Positions 1 to 12,529 of a stretch of 64,000 bases of DNA are shown here, in pieces. Source of the DNA: Hippasteria phrygiana. Lineage: Eukaryota; Echinodermata; Asteroidea; Valvatida; Goniasteridae. Numbering within the stretch: position 1 is the first letter of the stretch; every line of letters starts with the position of its first letter. Under the pieces are notes generated by a model. The model worked only from the letters and a program-made list of their open reading frames with translations, did not search any database and was not told where the DNA came from. The stretch covers positions 372,001 to 436,000 of the forward strand of contig JAZGUH010000075.1 of the NCBI GenBank assembly GCA_037893225.1, given 5' to 3'. A program made the translations under genes and the position numbers.

Positions 1-2266
1 TGTGTTTTTGTTTCACATGTAACACGAACACCATATATTTTTCATTTACGGAATGACCCATAAGCCTATATCTACCAGATTTCTTAGAAGAGTCGCAAGT
101 TTCATACCCTAATAAGACCTACTTATAAGTTTATAAAATTAGTAACAATTAGACAAATTAATAAAAGCAGAGAGAATATAATGACATTTTAAGGTACTGG
201 TTTCACGTGTAACAGGACACCAAATTTGGAGGAATGTCACACATTTTGACAATATATCTTCATCGAGTGTGAAAAAACAATCCAAAGAATCCTTTATTGG
301 ACTTGTGAAACTACTAATTGCAAGTGTGCATGAACAACGTATCCAGATCAGGGAAAACTGATAAAGGTAGAAAATATATATTTTAGGGTTTAAACATTGC
401 CCTTTTTGGCAAAATGTCACACTTTATGTACCCAACTTCATGGAATGAACCACATCCATGTAGGTTTAACTCAATACACGTAAGCTCAATGTAATGTGGG
501 CACATAAACATGATATAATTGAAAACAAGATTAGAGATGGTAGCTGAATATTAAACCTAATCATGTAAATGATGTCTTAACCATAAAAGTCCTCAATTCG
601 CAGTAGATGATTTTTCACACACCCTAGGAGATTATTAGGGTAATGGTTTGTATGCAATCTGTTTAGACTATAAGAAAATAAATTTTAAAAGAAAACAAAG
701 CAGACAGTACATACCTACATGTTGATATTTAATGGTAGCCGCATTAAATAGTTTCATTCCACCATGATTGTGTGCAGGGGGGGGGGGGTCCTGTTATCAA
801 CTTGGATGAGAAATGTGCAGTATGGTGATGATGCTGTAACTTATAATACCACAGAGATTTTAAGACAAACAATTCTTTTGAATATTATATTACTGAAAAG
901 AGTAAATAGAATTAGAAATAGAATGAGGGCCAATAGTAGTCATGTTAGGTTAACCCTATTGTGGATTTTTGTTGATTTAATTTTTTGGTCATTTTGGAGG
1001 ACAATTTCAGTTAAAAGTTGTGACCATTATTGCTAAATTGCTAATTCTATAATTGAAAATTTGAGCCTAATTTATTTCTGATCAATTTGTTATAAATATA
1101 AAAATAATGTTATGAGTCATTTAAAATAGTAACAATAAACAAACACCAATTATTATGGAAAATTAAATGATCAAAACTAAATAAAAACAAATTAAAGCCA
1201 GTCGCAGCACTGACAGAAAATTGGGCATTGCAAATAGCGTCGCCAATGCCGGTTCGCGTGAATCTCTCTACTAACGTGCTAGCTCCATGTGTCTTCACCT
1301 TCTTTTTTTTTTTTTTATTAAAGTGGGTGGATCGGATGGCTGTAATGGGAGGAGGGCATTATTAATTAACACTTATTTTCAAAAGCTAACAAATGGTTAG
1401 CCCCATATCAGGGGTTTATCAGTACCATAATACCAAACAACTTTTCTCTGCAAAATGATATTAAATGTCATGGAAATTTAGTCTTGGAAAGTCATGGAAA
1501 GGTCATGGAATTTGGTTTTCAGATTTCTGTGGGAACCCTGACTTGACTTTTAATGATGGTCATCACATGTCACGTGACGTCATCTTAAAGGGGCATTTTT
1601 CGAAGCCATATATCTATGGAAGTACAAGTCCGATTAAGTTGATACGTGGTATCTAGATAGGCCAGCATGTGTTACAGATGGAAATTGATGTGACGTCATG
1701 ATTACGTCATCATACGATTTTATAGTATTTTTTTAGTTTTTGAACCTTTTAAAGTCATATCTCATCAACGGTACATACTAATTTCGAAATTCTTTTTATT
1801 AGGTCCGTTAGGTCATAGATACTTACATATAAATGCGAAAAATGAGTGCCGTCATGATGACGTCATCAAAAATGTGCTTTTTTTAAAGCACGTAGGTTCG
1901 ATCGTCATGAAAATTGGTGGGCCAGTTGGTATTGTCATAGCATGTAAAATTCGAAGTGCCGTCATGATCACGTCATTGGCTGATTTTTTGTGAATCTTTA
2001 AATGTTTCACATTTCATTGTAGGCCTACTCTCCAATTCTATATTGTCATTGATCAAATTGACTCCAATCTTGACACAGGCCAAGACCACGTTGCAAATTT
2101 GCTTTGAGAAGTGCTGGCGTTATAACGTCATCATGGATCACGCAGCATGAACTTAAAGATCGAGTTTGAAGTTAGAAATTTGGGTCATGAAATAATCTCA
2201 GATCTTAGAAAACTCATCAAAGACAAGACCCTTAACAACTTTTATGCTGAATAAAAATAAAAAAAA

Positions 2267-2312
2267 CGGAAAAGCCCTATGTTCTGTTCTTGTAACAGAC
2301 ATAGAAGTCTAG
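2267..2312 (+). mobile_element. Helentron-like 3' terminus (copy A)
   Basis: The order is CGGAAAAGCC (2267-2276), a short imperfect hairpin with arms ATGTTCTGTT and AACAGACAT, then CTAG (2309-2312) followed by T. A hairpin a few bases before a terminal CTRR is the hallmark of Helitron 3' ends. CGGAAAAGCC is the inverse of GGCTTTTCCG found at the 5' ends of related copies. A (TTC)n tract and another element body follow immediately, giving a head-to-tail arrangement. Confidence 0.68.
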
Positions 2313-2928
2313 TTTCTTCCTTCTTCTTCTTCTTCTTCTTCTTTTAGTTCTGACCAAAAGCCCATAGACTTTGTACACGAATTTTGTCCGCGGCACTTTA
2401 GGTCTTAAAAAACCTCAGATCTTAACCAAACTTACCTCAAACATAGACCCTAGGCTGAAATTGTATGTCGAAGAGTGACGTCATGATGACGTCATCAAGT
2501 GATTTTTTATGAATTTTTGAATTTTAAAAATCGTAACATTCTTTTCAATATATCTAGCGAACAAAACAAGATATTTTCAAAATTCTTTTTGTTATAGCTT
2601 TGGTATGTCTCAAAGATATGTCTCAAAAGGGAAAAATTGTGTGACGTCATGATGACGTTATCAAAAATTTGTTGATTTTTTTAACGCATGCCAGGGTCGG
2701 TCCGATTATAAAAATGTATACATTGAATTTTTCTCTCCCTAATTCCAAAATTTCATGATCGTGGCTCACTCAAGTAAGAAATAACAGCCATTTGAATATT
2801 TAGACCAAATTCAATATAACACAAAGGAATTCTGGGAAGGAAAGAAAACCATGGATTAAATGTACATGCTGTTTATAAAAAGGGTTGATTTATAGTCTTT
2901 TTCAAGTCGCTAATCACAGGTAGCTGTG

Positions 2929-3720
2929 GAAATAGGTATCCGAAACCGTGCGTAACGTTTCGCTAACTTACTAATCATGCAGAATCAAGCCTAACAAAGT
3001 ACGTACATACGTTGCAGATGCCAAATTTCCACACACATATAGTCTACAACAAAATCTATCCGTACATGCGAGATTCGCCGTTTAGAGCTGGAAGGACTTA
3101 CATTGGGTTCACAGCGATTTTTGTTTGGAGCGCCGATATCTTCCGTTTCCCTGAATATATCAACCAAACACTCACCCAAAATGCAGAGTAGTCATTCATG
3201 CAGCGACTGATCCCCTCAAAATGAGAATACGATCAAGTTAAACCCGAAAAAACATTTTTCGTGCAACCCGGAGCATGCACAAACGAGCTGTGCATATATT
3301 ATAGTAGTGGATTCTTAAACATGACATGGATACATGTTTACATATATCGGCCAGCGGCACTGCGCGCGCCTCGGGGCTCAACGGGTGCCTCTTGGAGTTG
3401 GACGTGAAATTCGACTTTTCGTCCGGCTCGTATTTGAACCTTAGTGTCTGCACCTTAATCCTCGAACTCTACTTGTATCTCAAGTGACGTATCTATCATT
3501 TTTGAGGCCGTTGTAAGGGTGAAACCGGATGCTTTTGATGAAACTTCAGATACATTTTCAGAAAAACCACACGATCACTGCAGACGACCTTAGACGCTAT
3601 ACTATCGGCAGATCATGTCCAAACGTTTAAAAAGGCGATAGAGGGTCCAATGGAGAAAGTTCAGTAGGACAGCAACATGTTTCAATTTGGTGGTCCAGAT
3701 ATTCAGGTAAGCATGTCGAA
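2929..3720 (+). other. Gene-like island: putative promoter and first coding exon, copy A
   Basis: The composition becomes GC-richer and non-repetitive between about 2930 and 3650, unlike the flanking repeats. At 3677 an ATG in the context agcaacATG opens a 30-base reading frame (MFQFGGPDIQ) ending at 3706, directly before the splice-donor-like GTAAGC. On the minus strand a GTAAGT donor-like site lies near 3100 at the end of another open stretch, so a divergent promoter is conceivable. I do not recognise the peptide, and no middle exons could be assigned. Seen: ATG, donor, composition. Inferred: that it is a gene start. Confidence 0.32.
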
Positions 3721-4790
3721 AATTGTGAGATTTTACTTTAATATTCCGCACCAGCATGGTTCAGAAGCAGCGAAATCTTGGAAAATAACCAACCCTGCTT
3801 GTCTAAATATGTGGCACTACGTGTTATTTTTTAAGATTTATCTCCTAAATATTTGTGGAATATGAGATAGAAATTTACATAGTACAAAATATATATATGA
3901 ACACTCTACATGTACATTACTAAAAGAAATTTGTGACCATACACTGCCAATAATACATGTAGGCCTAAAGTCAAAAAAAAATTAACATGTTTTTCCTCTA
4001 TTTAGCAGTGCAAATTCTCCAACAAAAGCCTCAAATTTATGTGATTACACAATTCTGAACATGAATGATTGCAGATAAATGCTTTGACATGTTGGACAGA
4101 CATTTTCAACACAACTTGAAAAAGTTGTTGTTGGGGAGTGAGTTATGCCCCTATACTAGTCTTGTCTCAGAAAAGTTACAACCCAGTCTGCAAGTATAGG
4201 GCCTACATGTAGTACATCTGTACAAATTATAAACCCAACCAGCTAGTCAGAAACAGCGAAATCTTGGAAATTAACCAACCCTGCTTGTCTAAATATGTGC
4301 CACAACCTGTTACTTCAAGATTTATCTCCTAAATATTTGTGGAAAATAAGACACAAATTTACTGTACATGTATGTGAACACTGTAGTGAAAATTCCCCAA
4401 CAAAATTACAAAATTCTGAGGAGAGATTTTACTTTAATACCCCTACCAGCATGGGTCAGAAACACAGAAATCTTGGGAAATAACCAACCCTGTTTGTCTA
4501 AGTATGTGGCACAACTTATTTCAAGATTTATTTCCTAAAGATTTGTGGAAAATGAGACAGAAATTTACATATGTACATGTACATGTATGTAAACACTGTA
4601 TACATGTACATTAATTTCTGACCAGACACTGCCAAGAATAATTAGGCTATGTATAGTGAACACAAACTGTTTTCCTCTATTTAGCAGTGAAAATTCCCCA
4701 ACAAAAGCCTCCAACTAAAGGTTGTGCCATATGATGACACGATTATGAAGAGAGATTTTACTTTCAAACCCCCACCAACTGAATAAACTG
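3720..4790. repeat. Internal degenerate repeats, copy A
   Basis: A segment beginning near gcgaaatcttggaaa (about 3767) recurs near 4255 and 4462, each time followed by a similar run about a TGTGG-type stretch, a TACATGTA-rich stretch and a statement of the motif AGCAGTG. A diverged relative lies at 47577-47780 inside a foldback element. This suggests that three decayed copies of one small transposon make up this intron-like region. No coding signal was seen. Confidence 0.55.
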
Positions 4791-5117
4791 AAGAGTTTGA
4801 TGTCTAAAATACAAACATTGTCACGTATAATACTGCAATATTTTGGCAATGCTTTGCCATGTTGCATATGCATTTTCAACGCAACTTTAAAAAGTTGTTT
4901 TCGGGGAGTGAGATATGCCCCTACTTGTCTCAGAGAAGATAATTATTATTATTATACACAGCCTAGTCTGGAAGTTGGGCCTGGGGGCATGCATGTATCT
5001 GTACAAATTATAAACCCAACCAGCTCACCCTGAACCCCAGATAAAAAACCCAAAACACAACACATGAATAAAATATAGAAATACACAGGGGACAATTTTT
5101 ATTGTTCCTTATTTCAG

Positions 5118-5235
5118 ATTTGATGACAGCATGTACATTTGTCAGTGAAGATGGCAGTGGATCAAACAGAATTGAGCTGCAGTACCTAACTTTTGCCATA
5201 TCTTAAGAACTTTATTCAACACTTTCTTTAATAAA
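5118..5235 (+). other. Putative terminal exon with poly(A) signal, copy A
   Basis: A strong acceptor-like sequence (pyrimidine run ending TTTCAG at 5117) is followed by a reading frame from 5120 to a TAA at 5204-5206, 28 codons ending in QYLTFAIS. AATAAA follows at 5230-5235. The same structure is present in copies B and C; copy C has one Gly-to-Asp change and one silent change but no stop or shift. The frame does not join the 3677 exon directly (phase 0 against phase 1), so intermediate exons would be needed. I do not recognise the protein. Confidence 0.33.
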
Positions 5236-5332
5236 CCACCTTTTGTGTACTTACAGACAGCAATATTGAACAAATGGAAGTCAGACTTTTGCAATTGAAA
5301 TTTACAGTGATATGGTACAAATAAGCGATGGG

Positions 5333-5740
5333 TTTCACATGTAACATTGACACCAGTGTCTATGTTACATGTAAAATCCACAAAAATTCATATTTTATGC
5401 CTCATATTTACTGAAGAGGTCTGATTTTCATATCTTTTCATTAGAGATGTATATCCTTAACTAGTTCATAAAATGCAGACATGTTCAAGGCGAATCAATG
5501 GAAATATGTCAGAAAATGTGTTTTTGTTTCACATGTAACACGAACACCATATATTTTTCATTTACGGAATGACCCATAAGCCTATATCTACCAGATTTCT
5601 TAGAAGAGTCGCAAGTTTCATACCCTAATAAGACCTACTTATAAGTTTATAAAATTAGTAACAATTAGACAAATTAATAAAAGCAGAGAGAATATAATGA
5701 CATTTTAAGGTACTGGTTTCACGTGTAACAGGACACCAAA
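5333..5740 (+). repeat. Spaced short motif TTTCACRTGTAACA, about 190-bp period
   Basis: The motif TTTCACATGTAACA followed within a few bases by GACACC or GAACACC occurs at 5333, 5527 and, as TTTCACGTGTAACA, 5717. Spacings are 194 and 190 bases. The set is repeated in the other duplication copies (for example from 14830 and 16417). Sequence between occurrences is not obviously repeated. No function assigned. Confidence 0.5.
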
Positions 5741-7791
5741 TTTGGAGGAATGTCACACATTTTGACAATATATCTTCATCGAGTGTGAAAAAACAATCCA
5801 AAGAATCCTTTATTGGACTTGTGAAACTACTAATTGCAAGTGTGCATGAACAACCTATCCAGATCAGGGAAAACTGATAAAGGTAGAAAATATATATTTT
5901 AGGGTTTAAACATTGCCCTTTTTGGCAAAATGTCACACTTTATGTACCCAACTTCATGGAATGAACCACATCCATGTAGGTTTAACTCAATACACGTAAG
6001 CTCAATGTAATGTGGGCACATAAACATGATATAATTGAAAACAAGATTAGAGATGGTAGCTGAATATTAAACCTAATCATGTAAATGATGTCTTAACCAT
6101 AAAAGTCCTCAATTCTCAGTAGATGATTGTTCACACACCCTAGGAGATTATTAGGGTAATGGTTTGTATGCAATCTGTTTAGACTATAAGAAAATAAATT
6201 TTAAAAGAAAACAAAGCAGACAGTACATACCTACATGTTGATATTTAATGGTAGCCGCATTAAATAGTTTCATTCCACCATGATTGTGTGCAGGGGGGGG
6301 GGGGTCCTGTTATCAACTTGGATGAGAAATGTGCAGTATGGTGATGATGCTGTAACTTATAATACCACAGAGATTTTAAGACAAACAATTCTTTTGAATA
6401 TTATATTACTGAAAAGAGTAAATAGAATTAGAAATAGAATGAGGGCCAATAGTAGTCATGTTAGGTTAACCCTATTGTGGATTTTTGTTGATTTAATTTT
6501 TTGGTCATTTTGGAGGACAATTTCAGTTAAAAGTTGTGACCATTATTGCTAAATTGCTAATTCTATAATTGAAAATTTGAGCCTAATTTATTTCTGATCA
6601 ATTTGTTATAAATATAAAAATAATGTTATGAGTCATTTAAAATAGTAACAATAAACAAACACCAATTATTATGGAAAATTAAATGATCAAAACTAAATAA
6701 AAACAAATTAAAGCCAGTCGCAGCACTGACAGAAAATTGGGCATTGCAAATAGCGTCGCCAATGCCGGTTCGCGTGAATCTCTCTACTAACGTGCTAGCT
6801 CCATGTGTCTTCATCTTCTTTTTTTATTTTTTATTAAAGTGGGTGGATCGGATGGCTGTAATGGGAGGAGGGCATTATTAATTAACACTTATTTTCAAAA
6901 GCTAACAAATGGTTAGCCCCCATATCAGGGGTTTATCAGTACCATAATACCAAACAACTTTTCTCTGCAAAATGATATTAAATGTCATGGAAATTTAGTC
7001 TTGGAAAGTCATGGAAAGGTCATGGAATTTGGTTTTCAGATTTCTGTGGGAACCCTGACTTGACTTTTAATGATGGTCATCACATGTCACGTGACGTCAT
7101 CTTAAAGGGGCATTTTTCGAAGCCATATATCTATGGAAGTACAAGTCCGATTAAGTTGATACGTGGTATCTAGATAGGCCAGCATGTGTTACAGATGGAA
7201 ATTGATGTGACGTCATGATTACGTCATCATACGATTTTATAGTATTTTTTTAGTTTTTGAACCTTTTAAAGTCATATCTCATCAACGGTACATACTAATT
7301 TCGAAATTCTTTTTATTAGGTCCGTTAGGTCATAGATACTTACATATAAATGCGAAAAATGGGTGCCGTCATGATGACGTCATCAAAAATGTGCTTTTTT
7401 TAAAGCACTTATAAGGGTAGGTTCGATCGTCATGAAAATTGGTGGGCCAGTTGGTATTGTCATAGCATGTAAAATTCGAAGTGCCGTCATGATCACGTCA
7501 TTGGCTGATTTTTTGTGAATCTTTAAATGTTTCACATTTCATTGTAGGCCTACTCTCCAATTCTATATTGTCATTGATCAAATTGACTCCAATCTTGACA
7601 CAGGCTAAGACCACGTTGCAAATTTGCTTTGAGAAGTGCTGGCGTTATAACGTCATCATGGATCACGCAGCATGAACTTAAAGATCGAGTTTGAAGTTAG
7701 AAATTTGGGTCATGAAATAATCTCAGATCTTAGAAAACTCATCAAAGACAAGACCCTTAACAACTTTTATGCTGAATAAAAATAAAAAAAA

Positions 7792-7837
7792 CGGAAAAGC
7801 CCTATGTTCTGTTCTTGTAACAGACATAGAAGTCTAG
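7792..7837 (+). mobile_element. Helentron-like 3' terminus (copy B, left of the arrays)
   Basis: CGGAAAAGCC at 7792-7801, the same ATGTTCTGTT/AACAGACAT hairpin as at 2267-2312, then CTAG at 7834-7837 and T. It marks the left edge of the 4.1-kb block that is extra in copy B. Confidence 0.66.
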
Positions 7838-8027
7838 TTTCTTCTTCTTCTTCTTCTTTTAGTTCTGACCAAAATCCCATAGACTTTGTACACGAATTTT
7901 GTCGGCGGCACTTTAGGTCTTAAAAAACCTCAGAACCTAACCAAACTTACATCAAACATAGACCCTAAGCTGAAATTGTATGTCGTAGAGTGACGTCGTG
8001 ATGACGTCATCACGTGATTTTTTATGA

Positions 8028-9450
8028 ATTTTTGAATTTTTAAAATCGTAACATTCTTTTCAATATATCTAGCGAACAAAACAAGATATTTTCAAAATTC
8101 TTTTTCTTATAGCTTTGGTATGTCTCAAAGATATGCCCTAAATTGCGAAAATTGTGTGACGTCATGATGACGTCATCAAAAATGTTTTTTTTTGTTAACG
8201 CATGTAAGGGTCAATCCGATTACAAAAATGTATATATTGAATTTTCCTGTACCCAATTCCAAAATTTCATGATCGTGGCTCACTCAAGTAAGAAATGACA
8301 GCCATTTCAAAATTTAGACCAAATTCAATATAACACAAAGGAATTCTGGGACGGGCTGATAACCATGGCTATTATGAGCTTGCTGTTTATGAAAGGGGTT
8401 GATTTCTAGTCTTTTTTCAAGTCGCTGAATTTTTGAAGTTTTAAAATCGTAACATTCTTTTCAATATATCTAGCGAACAAAACAAGATATTTTCAAAATT
8501 ATTTTTGTTACAGCTTTGGTATGTCTCAAAGATATGCCCTAAATGGCGAAAATTGTGTGACGTCATGATGACGTCATCAACAATATTTTTTTTTTTAAAC
8601 GCATGTAAGGGTCAATCTGATTACAAAAATGTATACATTGTATTTTTCTGTACCCAATTCCAAAATTTCATGATCGTGGCTCACTCAAGTAAGAAATAAC
8701 AGCCATTTCAAAATTTAGACCAAATTCAATATAACACAAAGGAATTCTGGGACGGGCTGATAACCATGGCTATTATGAGCTTGCTGTTTATAAAAGGGGT
8801 TGATTTCTAGTCTTTTTTCAAGTCGCTGAATTTTTGAAGTATTAAAATCGTAACATTCTTTTCAATATATCTAGCGAACAAAACAAGATATTTTCAAAAT
8901 TATTTTTGTTATAGCTTTGGTATGTCTCAAAGATATGCCCTAAAAGGCGAAAATTGTGTGACGTCATGATGACGTCATCAAAAATATGTTGTTTTTTTAA
9001 CGCATGTAAGGGTCAATCCGATTACAAAAATGTATACATTGAATTTTCCTGTACCTAATTCCAAAATTTCGTGATCGTGGCTCACTCAAGTAAGAAATAG
9101 GAGCCATTTCAAAATGTAGACCAAATTCAATATAACACAAAGGAATTCTGGGAAGGGCTGATAACCATGGCTTAAATGTGCATGCTGTTTATAAAAGGGG
9201 TTGATTTGTAGTCTTTTTTCAAGTCGCTGAATTCTTGAAGTTTTATAATCGTAACATTCTTTTCACTATATCTAGCGAACAAAACAAGATATTTTCAAAA
9301 TTCTTTTTGTTATAGCTTTGGTATGTCTCAAAGATATGCCCTAAAAAGCGAAAATTGTGTGACGTCATCATGACGTCATCAAAAATATGCTTTTTTGAAA
9401 CACATATAAGGGTAGGGACGATCGTCATAAATATTAGTGTGCAGGTAGAT
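8028..9450 (+). repeat. Tandem array, 401-bp unit, about 3.5 copies
   Basis: The landmark GAATTTTTGAAG with the following AAATCGTAACATTC recurs at 8427, 8828 and 9229, exactly 401 bases apart, with an earlier copy about 399 bases upstream. Each unit contains one CRE pair, a block ending TCAAGTCGCTGAA, and a copy of the motif CAAAGGAATTCTGGGA. Units differ by scattered substitutions. The same unit occurs singly at 2490-2930, 12100-12530, 50640-51430, 54880-55290 and 57480-57890. Confidence 0.88.
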
Positions 9451-11590
9451 AGTGATACTAGCATGTTAAATCCGAGGTGACGTCATGATGACGTCATCGG
9501 CTGATTTTCTATGATTATTTTAGTTCTATCCCAAATCCCATAGACTTTGTACACGAATTTTGTACGGGACACTTTGGTCACTAAACAACATCAGATCTTA
9601 ATCAGGCTTAACACAAACAGAGACCCTAAGCTGAAAATGTATGCCGAAACGTGACGTCATGATGACGTCATCACGTGTCATGTGACGTCATCTTAAAGGT
9701 GCATTTTTCAAGGGCCCATATCTAGAGAACGGTACGTCCGATTGCCTTCAAACCAGGTATGTTGGTATGGTAGCTCGTGTTATAGATGGAAATTGAGGTG
9801 ACGTCATGATGACGTCATCATACGATTTTACAGTAATATTAAAGTTTTTGAACTTCAAAGTTTCCTAAAGCCATATCTCATCAACAGAACACGCTAAATT
9901 CAAAATTCTTTTTGTAATAGCTTTGTTAGCTCCTATATTCTTTCACATAAATGTGAAAAATGTGTGACGTCATCATGACGTCATCAAAAATATGCTTTTT
10001 TGAAACACATATAAGGGTAGGGACGATCGTCATAAAAATTAGTGTGCAGGTAGATAGTGATACTAGCATGTTAAATCCGAGGTGACGTCATGATGACGTC
10101 ATCGGCTGATTTTCTATGATTATTTTAGTTCTATCCCAAATCCCATAGACTTTGTACACGAATTTTGTACGGGACACTTTGGTCACTAAACAACATCAGA
10201 TCTTAATCAGGCTTAACACAAACAGAGACCCTAAGCTGAAAATGTATGCCGAAACGTGACGTCATGATGACGTCATCACGTGTCATGTGACGTCATCTTA
10301 AAGGTGCATTTTTCAAGGGCCCATATCTAGAGAACGGTACGTCCGATTGCCTTCAAACCTGGTATGTTGGTATGGTAGCTCGTGTTATAGATGAAAATTG
10401 AGGTGACGTCATGATGACGTCATCATACGATTTTACAGTAATATTAAAGTTTTTGAACTTCAAAGTTTCCTAAAGCCATATCTCATCAACAGAACACGCT
10501 AAATTCAAAATTCTTTTTGTAATAGCTTTGTTAGCTCCTATATTCTTTCACATAAATGTGAAAAATGTGTGACGTCATCATGACGTCATCAAAAATATGC
10601 TTTTTTGAAACACATGTAAGGGTAGGGACGATCGTTATAAAAATTAGTGTGCAGGTAGATAGTGCTACTAGCATGTTAAATCCGAGGTGACGTCATGATG
10701 ACGTCATCGGCTGATTTTCTATGATTATTTTAGTTCTATCCCAAATCCCATAGACTTTGTACACGAATTTTGTACGGGACACTTTGGTCACTAAGCAACA
10801 TCAGATCTTAATCAGGCTTAACACAAACAGAGACCCTAAGCTGAAAATGTATGCCGAAACGTGATGTCATGATGACGTTATCACGTGTCTTGTGACGTCA
10901 TCTTAAAGGTGCATTTTTCAAGGGCCCATATCTAGAGAACGGTACGTCCGATTGCCTTCAAACCAGGTATGTTGGTATGGTAGCTCGTGTTATAGATGAA
11001 AATTGAGGTGACGTCATGATGACGTCATCATACGATTTTACAGTAATATTAAAGTTTTTGAACTTCAAAGTTTCCTAAAGCCATATCTCATCAACAGAAC
11101 ACGCTAAATTCAAAATTCTTTTTGTAATAGCTTTGTTAGCTCCTATATTCTTTCACATAAATGTGAAAAATGTGTGACGTCATCATGACGTCATCAAAAA
11201 TATGCTTTTTTGAAACACATATAAGGGTAGGGACGATCGTCATAAAAATTAGTGTGCAGGTAGATAGTGATACTAGCATGTTAAATCCGAGGTGACGTCA
11301 TGATGACGTCATCGGCTGATTTTCTATGATTATTTTAGTTCTATCCCAAATCCCATAGACTTTGTACACGAATTTTGTACGGGACACTTTGGTCACTAAA
11401 CAACATCAGATCTTAATCAGGCTTAACACAAACAGAGACCCTAAGCTGAAAATGTATGCCGAAACGTGACGTCATGATGACGTCATCACGTGTCATGTGA
11501 CGTCATCTTAAAGGTGCATTTTTCAAGGGCCCATATCTAGAGAACGGTACGTCCGATTGCCTTCAAACCTGGTATGTTGCTAGTGTATCT
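9358..11590 (+). repeat. Tandem array, 605-bp unit, about 3.7 copies
   Basis: The landmark CTATCCCAAATCCCATAGAC recurs with starts at 9526, 10131, 10736 and 11341, three exact steps of 605 bases. The copies are almost identical, so the array is young. Each unit carries nine TGACGTCA octamers: four pairs with 11-bp register and one single octamer in the composite CATGTGACGTCATC. A few CpG-to-TpG changes are visible (for example near 10861). No open reading frame spans the unit. Confidence 0.93.
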
Positions 11591-11890
11591 CGTGTTATAG
11601 ATGAAAATTGAGGTGCCATCATGATAACGTCATCAACTGATTTTCTATGAATTTTTAAATATTTAACATATTATTATATATTACTGTCATTGATCAGATT
11701 GACTCCAATCTCGACACAGGCCAACACCATGTATAAGTACTATCCTTATAATGTCATCATAGGTCAAGTAATATAAACTTAAAGGTCAACTTTCAAGTAA
11801 GAAATCTAGATCATGAAATAATCTCAGATCTTAGAAAACTCAGCGAAAACAAAACCCTTAACAACTTTAATGCTGATAAAAAAAAAACCA

Positions 11891-11936
11891 GGAAAAGCCA
11901 TGCGTCTGTTGACCTCAACAGACGCTTAACCTCTAG
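11891..11936 (+). mobile_element. Helentron-like 3' terminus (right end of the arrays in copy B)
   Basis: GGAAAAGCC at 11891-11899, a perfect 9-bp hairpin with arms GCGTCTGTT (11902-11910) and AACAGACGC (11917-11925), then CTAG at 11933-11936 followed by T. The stem sequence differs from the one at 7792-7837 while the outer motifs are kept. Together the two ends bracket the extra block in copy B. Hairpin + CTAG is the known Helitron 3' structure; assignment to the Helentron branch is inference. Confidence 0.75.
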
Positions 11937-12529
11937 TTTCTTCTTCTTCTTCTTCTTTTAGTTCTGACCAAAATCCCATAGACTTTGTACACGAATTTTG
12001 TCGGCGGCACTTTAGGTCTTAAAAAACCTCAGAACCTAACCAAACTTACATCAAACATAGACCCTAAGCTGAAATTGTATGTCGTAGAGTGACGTCATGA
12101 TGACGTCATCAAGTGATTTTTTATGAATTTTTGAATTTTAAAAATCGTAACATTCTTTTTAATATATCTAGCGAACAAAACAAGATATTTTCAAAATTCT
12201 TTTTGTTATAGCTTTGGTATGTCTCAAAGATATGTCTTAAAAGGGAAAAATTGTGTGACGTCAAGATGACGTCATCAAAAATTAGTTTTTTTTTAAACGC
12301 ATGTCAGGCTCGGTCCGATTATAAAAATGTATACATTGAATTTGTCTCTACCTAGTTCCAAAATGTCATGATCGTGGCTCACTCAAGTCAGAAATAACAG
12401 TCATTTGAAAATTTAGAGCAAATTCAATATAACACAAAGGAATTCTGGGAAGGGCGGATAACCATGGATTAAATGTGCATGCTGTTTATAAAAAGGGTTG
12501 ATTTCTAGTCTTTTTTCAAGTCGCTAATC

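Larger units (their letters stand above)
1..5516. repeat. Segmental tandem duplication, copy A
   Basis: The sequence from base 1 reappears nearly unchanged from base 5517 (offset 5516), so the first 5.5 kb is one unit of a direct tandem duplication. The window opens inside the array, so the true unit boundary is unknown. In order the unit holds AT-rich unique sequence with a poly-G run near 779, a block of CRE-rich Helentron-like repeat (about 1560-2930), a GC-richer gene-like island (2930-3720), an intron-like stretch with short internal repeats (3720-4790), and a terminal-exon-like segment (5118-5235). Copies A and B differ by scattered substitutions and small indels only, which suggests recent duplication or ongoing conversion. 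Confidence 0.93.

Noticed and set aside
1110..1298. Minus-strand 62-codon frame in the duplication as a gene
   Set aside because: GC-richer but lacks recognised motifs and splice context; conservation among copies is explained by the duplication.
8028..11600. Regularly spaced palindromic repeats that could suggest a CRISPR array
   Set aside because: Spacing is irregular within units, the intervening sequence is itself repeated, there are no cas genes, and the context is eukaryotic.
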